Assembly (NCBI GenBank): GCA_030616165.1
Contig: JAUWXV010000148.1
Coordinates: 1 to 9,325, forward strand
Length of the DNA: 9,325 nt
Source of the DNA: a bacterium
GTDB taxonomy: Bacteria > SM23-31 > JAUVVT01
Direction: 5' to 3'
A model generated the notes under the pieces. The model did no database searches and was not told the origin of the DNA. It saw only the letters and a program-made list of their open reading frames with translations. Within the stretch, counting starts at the first letter, position 1, and the number at the start of each line of letters is the position of its first letter. This document shows, piece after piece, positions 6,261 to 9,325 of the stretch. The position numbers and the translations under genes were made by a program.

Positions 6261-6347
6261 AAAGATAAAGAGTACAAAATGATTGAAAAGTAATATTAGG
6301 TGAAATAAAATCTGATAAAAACAGAATTTTCCTGATTAATAAAAAAA

Positions 6348-6376
6348 TTGTTAAAGTTCCTAAAAATTTATATATT
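6348..6376 (+). promoter_or_regulatory. Candidate sigma-70 promoter for the PLP enzyme gene
   Basis: TTGTTA (6348-6353) and TATATT (6371-6376) are 17 bases apart, matching consensus at 4 and 5 of 6 positions. Transcription would start near 6383, giving a leader of about 53 bases. No SAM or other methionine-related riboswitch fold is evident in that short leader. This suggests the gene is transcribed apart from the sulfatases. Confidence 0.5.
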
Positions 6377-6423
6377 CATAATAAGAAAAGAAGGATATTT
6401 TGTTTTAATTCTAATTATATAAA

Positions 6424-6429
6424 AAGGGG
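6424..6429 (+). promoter_or_regulatory. Ribosome binding site fixing the GTG start of the PLP enzyme
   Basis: AAGGGG ends 6 bases before the GTG at 6436. The resulting N-terminus (KYGFQTKALHAG) matches the usual family start, which supports GTG over any later ATG. Confidence 0.7.
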
Positions 6430-6435
6430 TTAAAA

Positions 6436-7614
6436 GTGAAAAAATATGGTTTCCAGACAAAAGCCCTTCACGCAGGATTAAGTGAGAAAGAATATAAATC
6501 ATTGATTTTTCCGATATATCAGTCAGTTGCATATCCTTATGAGACTTCTGAGGATGCTGCATTAATTCATTCCTTCCAGAAAGAAGGTCAGACTTATGGA
6601 AGGATGGATAATCCGACACTGGAAATCTTTGAAAAAAGGCTTGCTGTTCTTGAGGAGGGTGAGGCATGTATTGGGACTTCGAGCGGGATGTCTGCAATAT
6701 ATATGATTGCTGTATACTTTGCAAGGAATGGCGGTGAGATTGTTTCTTCTAATCGGATTTATGGAGGAACATATGTATTATTTTCAAAAGTACTGCCAGA
6801 ACTCGGCATTAAGGTTCATTTAGTAAAAGATATTCATAATATTGATGAATGGGAATCGAAAATAAACCAAAATACAAAATTTCTGTTTATCGAGACACCG
6901 AGTAATCCAAGTATAGATATATTGGATATAAAGAGATTTTCAGATTTAGCGCACTCACATAATGTATCTCTAATAGTGGATAATACAATAGCAACTCCTG
7001 CTTTGCAGATTCCAATAAAGTTTGGGGCGGACGTAATTGTTCATTCTGCAACCAAATATATCTGTGGTAACTCTACTTCCCTGGCTGGTGCGGTTATTGG
7101 AAGAAAAGAAGATATCAAAAAGATGCGTGAGGAAATTTATGAAATCACAGGACCCACTCTGTCCCCTTTCAATGCGTGGCTGCTTCTTATTGGATTAGAG
7201 ACACTTTATATCAGGATGCAGAAACATTCAGAAAACGCAAGAATTGTTGCCGAATTCCTTGAAAATCATCCAAAAGTAGATTCTGTATCGTATCCATTCC
7301 TTAAAGGTCATCCACAATTTGATACAGCAAAAAAACAGATGTCCGGCGGGAGTTCTCTTATTTCGTTTAATGTAAAGGGTAGCCTTGAGGATGCATATAA
7401 ATTTATAGATTCAGTTAATCTTATTAAAAGAGTGGGACATTTAGGAGATTCAAAAACATTGATTACTCATCCACGAACTGTCACTCATCAAAGTCTAACC
7501 GATGAAGAAAGAAAAGATGCAAATGTCGCTGATAATAGTATCAGAATTTCGGTTGGGCTCGAAGATGTGAATGATTTAATCGAGGATATTGAGCAAGCTC
7601 TCGGAAAGGTTTGA
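6436..7614 (+). CDS. PLP-dependent trans-sulfuration enzyme (Cys/Met metabolism family)
   Basis: A 392-aa cytosolic PLP enzyme of the cystathionine gamma-synthase / O-acetylhomoserine sulfhydrylase / methionine gamma-lyase family. The cofactor Schiff-base lysine is Lys207 in SATKY. Tyr54 and Arg56 (YGR) would bind PLP phosphate across the dimer, SSGM (82-85) lies in the cofactor pocket, Tyr109 is the stacking tyrosine, Asp182 contacts the pyridine nitrogen and Arg370 (SIRISVG) binds the substrate carboxylate. The segment HLGDSKTLITHP (335-346) resembles O-acetylhomoserine sulfhydrylases and methionine gamma-lyases. Position 111 is Gly where dedicated methionine gamma-lyases have Cys (YGCT), which argues against that activity. 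The 392-aa length is shorter than typical O-acetylhomoserine sulfhydrylases (about 430). The exact reaction is therefore open. The gene lies 175 bases after the sulfatases and has its own promoter and a GTG start. Confidence 0.9.
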   Translation: MKKYGFQTKALHAGLSEKEYKSLIFPIYQSVAYPYETSEDAALIHSFQKEGQTYGRMDNPTLEIFEKRLAVLEEGEACIGTSSGMSAIYMIAVYFARNGGEIVSSNRIYGGTYVLFSKVLPELGIKVHLVKDIHNIDEWESKINQNTKFLFIETPSNPSIDILDIKRFSDLAHSHNVSLIVDNTIATPALQIPIKFGADVIVHSATKYICGNSTSLAGAVIGRKEDIKKMREEIYEITGPTLSPFNAWLLLIGLETLYIRMQKHSENARIVAEFLENHPKVDSVSYPFLKGHPQFDTAKKQMSGGSSLISFNVKGSLEDAYKFIDSVNLIKRVGHLGDSKTLITHPRTVTHQSLTDEERKDANVADNSIRISVGLEDVNDLIEDIEQALGKV

Positions 7615-7660
7615 AAAGTAATTTTTTATCTCAGAGAAAATATTTCAAAAGGATATTACT

Positions 7661-7750
7661 ATGCAGCCTGTTTATAGTAAATTAGTATATTTAGAAAATG
7701 TAAGAGTACATTTTAAAGTAAATAATAGTATCAATAATTTAAAAAAGTAA
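7661..7750 (+). CDS. Possible 29-aa leader peptide ORF or gene remnant
   Basis: An ATG at 7661 with AAGGAT 7 bases upstream (7648-7653) opens a 29-codon frame whose TAA (7748-7750) overlaps the Shine-Dalgarno sequence of the next gene. That geometry would allow translational coupling. The peptide begins MQPVYSKLVYLENVRVHFKV. The part LVYLENVRVHFKV loosely resembles the first strand of ABC-transporter ATPases, so it may be a truncated remnant. It could also be a real small protein or chance. I cannot decide between these. Confidence 0.33.
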   Translation: MQPVYSKLVYLENVRVHFKVNNSINNLKK

Positions 7751-7756
7751 GGAGGG
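7749..7756 (+). promoter_or_regulatory. Strong ribosome binding site of the isomerase-like gene
   Basis: AAGGAGGG lies 7 bases before the ATG at 7764 and is the best Shine-Dalgarno match in the window. It contrasts with the M49 gene, which has none. Its first two bases are part of the stop codon of the upstream 29-codon ORF. Confidence 0.75.
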
Positions 7757-7763
7757 TAAAAAT

Positions 7764-8837
7764 ATGTCATCAAAATCTTCTTTAAATCGGAGGGAGTTTT
7801 TAGAAAAAAGCTCAAAAGGAACAGTTGGATTAGCAGCGGGATTGACCGCTGCGGGTATGATGTCTAATAAGACAAAAGCCCAGGGAAGGAGGAGAAGAAG
7901 TCCAATAAGGGTAAGTCTATATACCATTACATATCTGGGGGTTTGGTATGATGATCGTGCATTGACTCTTAAGGAATGTATGGATAGAGCGAGAGAATAT
8001 GGATACGACGGGATAGAGTTTGATGGAAAGAGACCCCATATCTGCCCGCTTGACCAGGATATGAAGAAATGCCTCGAATTAAGAAGGTATGCTGAGAAAT
8101 TAGGATTGGAAATTAGTGGGCTTGCAGGTAATAACAACTTTACCAGTCCTATCCCCGAACAGCGTTGGAATGAACTGCTGATGGTGAGAGAACAGATAAA
8201 AATGGCAAGCTATTTAGGAGCTAAAACTGTCAGATTATTTGCTGCGTGGGGAGGAACAACAATTAATGATAGAGGAATTGCCGAATATGGAGATGCAAGA
8301 AGGTCATGGCATCTTGGTTTTCCTAACGTTACAGATGAACAAAGGTGGAAATGGTGTAAAGAATGTCTTGAGGAATCAGTAAAGTGTGCTGAAGAATATG
8401 GTGTTACCCTTGCCTTTCAGAATCATGCTCCGTTGGTCGCTGATTATAAAGTTGCACTTAAAATGGTGAAGGAGATTAGTTCGGAAAACCTTAAAATGTC
8501 ACTCGATGCTCTCAGTATGAACCAGGACCCTGAATATATACGAGCAGCAGTTAGTGAGGTAGGGAGGGATATTAACGTCCATCATCATTTCGGAGGCGAA
8601 TTTGATAAAATGCCGGATGGAAGAATTGTCTTGCGAGGTACTACACCCGAAAGAAAAGATAATACTCCAGTTTTTATTAAAGCTCTGGCTGACATAGGAT
8701 ATAATGGTCATCTCGCCTATGAATTATGCCATCAGTTTAGAATTGGAAATAGGATCGGAAAACTTAAAGATGTTGATGAACAAGCAGCCCTGGCTGTTCA
8801 GTATATGAAAAATATAATATCAGAGAACGTTACTTAG
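7764..8837 (+). CDS. Tat-exported sugar phosphate isomerase/epimerase-like TIM-barrel protein
   Basis: A 357-aa protein of the xylose isomerase-like / AP endonuclease 2 barrel family, whose members isomerise, epimerise or dehydrate sugars and polyols using a divalent metal. LNRREFLEKSS (7-17), followed by a small-residue hydrophobic stretch and KAQG (38-41), is a Tat signal with likely cleavage after Ala39, so it acts outside the cytoplasm. Barrel landmarks in order: YGYDGIEFDG (79-88), LGAKTVRLFAAWGG (151-164), VTLAFQNH (214-221), MSLDALSMN (245-253), NVHHHFGGEFD (271-281) and HLAYELCH (316-323). Probable metal ligands are Asp248, a His in 273-275 and Glu320. The first ligand, usually Glu in ENH, is Gln219 (QNH), a variant I recall in other family members. 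The substrate is unknown; the nearby sulfatases suggest carbohydrate catabolism. It may be co-transcribed with the PLP gene 149 bases upstream. Confidence 0.88.
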   Translation: MSSKSSLNRREFLEKSSKGTVGLAAGLTAAGMMSNKTKAQGRRRRSPIRVSLYTITYLGVWYDDRALTLKECMDRAREYGYDGIEFDGKRPHICPLDQDMKKCLELRRYAEKLGLEISGLAGNNNFTSPIPEQRWNELLMVREQIKMASYLGAKTVRLFAAWGGTTINDRGIAEYGDARRSWHLGFPNVTDEQRWKWCKECLEESVKCAEEYGVTLAFQNHAPLVADYKVALKMVKEISSENLKMSLDALSMNQDPEYIRAAVSEVGRDINVHHHFGGEFDKMPDGRIVLRGTTPERKDNTPVFIKALADIGYNGHLAYELCHQFRIGNRIGKLKDVDEQAALAVQYMKNIISENVT

Positions 8838-8924
8838 TTTTAATAATGAGTTAATCGTACTTTTGAAAAAAATGAGTATATCTTAATCTTTTTGTTATCA
8901 AGTCCAGTATATTATATTTTGGTC

Positions 8925-8953
8925 TTGACAATTGCGGATTATTTTTTTAAAAT
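8925..8953 (+). promoter_or_regulatory. Near-consensus sigma-70 promoter for the zinc-ribbon gene
   Basis: A perfect TTGACA (8925-8930) and TAAAAT (8948-8953, 5 of 6) are separated by the ideal 17 bases. Transcription would begin near 8960, about 57 bases before the ATG at 9017. This is the best promoter match in the window and implies independent transcription of the small gene. Confidence 0.62.
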
Positions 8954-9016
8954 TAAATAAATATTATAACAGTTTTAATATCAGTTAAAGTAATTTAGCC
9001 GCGGGAATTATCCAAA

Positions 9017-9229
9017 ATGCCGATATTTGAATTCAGATGTCTTGATTGCAGTAGGAAATTTGAGGACCTTTTTTCTTCACATGATATTTCGAATGAAGAT
9101 ATAAAGTGTCCAAAATGCGGAAGCAAGAGTATAAAACGCATCTTATCTTTATTTTCTTCACCGGGTGTTACAGCAGAAGATTCTTGTTCTACCTGCAATG
9201 CAGGAACTTGCAGTTCCTGTTCAAAATAG
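9017..9229 (+). CDS. FmdB-type zinc-ribbon protein, 70 aa
   Basis: The sequence starts MPIFEFRCLDCSRKFE, the hallmark N-terminus of FmdB-family putative regulatory proteins. Cys8/Cys11 and Cys31/Cys34 (CPKCGS) form one zinc ribbon, followed by KRILSLF (40-46), typical of the family. The name comes from a gene linked to formamidase/amidase clusters, but the actual role of most members is unknown. The tail adds four more Cys in two CxxC pairs (57/60 and 65/68), enough for a second metal site; Ser/Cys-rich tails are common in this family as I recall. The ribosome binding site is weak (GCGGGA, 10 bases upstream), while the promoter is strong. No nearby gene indicates its partner. The remaining bases (9230-9325) show no feature. 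Confidence 0.85.
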   Translation: MPIFEFRCLDCSRKFEDLFSSHDISNEDIKCPKCGSKSIKRILSLFSSPGVTAEDSCSTCNAGTCSSCSK

Positions 9230-9325
9230 ATTCAATTTAGTCTTAGGAACTTTGAAAAATAGTAGATTGTTTGTAAAGCAACTTTATATTAATTTCTAAA
9301 CAGAAGAAAGATCAAGTAATTTTTC

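Noticed and set aside
6377-6435. Possible SAM or other methionine-related riboswitch ahead of the PLP enzyme
   Set aside because: The leader is under 60 bases, A/T-rich, and has none of the conserved core sequences or paired stems of SAM riboswitches.
485-8920. Similar GTTATCAAGT...GTATATTA phrases near 488 and 8894
   Set aside because: The two differ by a 5-base insertion and are short and AT-rich, so the match is probably chance.

Overview
The window is AT-rich bacterial DNA. It carries six well-supported protein genes, all on the + strand, plus two weaker small ORFs. Two secreted sulfatases, a Tat-exported xylose-isomerase-like barrel protein, scattered palindromic repeats and long AT-rich spacers together suggest an uncultivated polysaccharide-degrading bacterium, for example from the Planctomycetes-Lentisphaerae or Poribacteria-like range. 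No rRNA, tRNA or ribosomal protein gene is present to fix the lineage, so this placement is only a guess.

Layout. Positions 1-905 are mostly non-coding. They hold a small minus-strand ORF (71-262) with a fair promoter, a GGGCGAAC hairpin repeat, a 62-bp AT-rich palindrome and a cluster of TGGGAAAAA repeats. Positions 906-2909 encode an M49 (dipeptidyl-peptidase III-like) zinc peptidase with an N-terminal export or lipoprotein signal. Positions 2910-3310 form a repeat-filled spacer with three relatives of one palindromic repeat, a second hairpin and a CATTGCGAGG-type repeat. Positions 3311-6260 hold two tandem sulfatases of the formylglycine type with Tat signals. Their base composition is visibly more GC-rich than their surroundings. 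Positions 6436-7614 encode a PLP-dependent trans-sulfuration enzyme with its own promoter. A 29-codon ORF (7661-7750) ends inside the ribosome binding site of a Tat-exported sugar-phosphate-isomerase-like protein (7764-8837). Positions 9017-9229 encode an FmdB-type zinc-ribbon protein behind a near-consensus promoter.

How the genes may work together. The sulfatases would remove sulfate esters outside the cytoplasm from sulfated glycans, and the exported TIM-barrel protein may act on released sugars. The peptidase could recover peptides at the cell surface. The PLP enzyme handles sulfur amino acids in the cytoplasm; a link to the sulfate released next door is possible but unproven. The sulfatases need a maturation enzyme (FGE or anSME) encoded elsewhere.

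I found no clear new multi-gene system, no CRISPR array and no intact insertion sequence. The most unusual signals are the repeat-built spacers, one sulfatase with an active-site His-to-Gln change, a 17-bp stretch shared by the signal-peptide regions of two divergent sulfatases, and the small coupled ORF.
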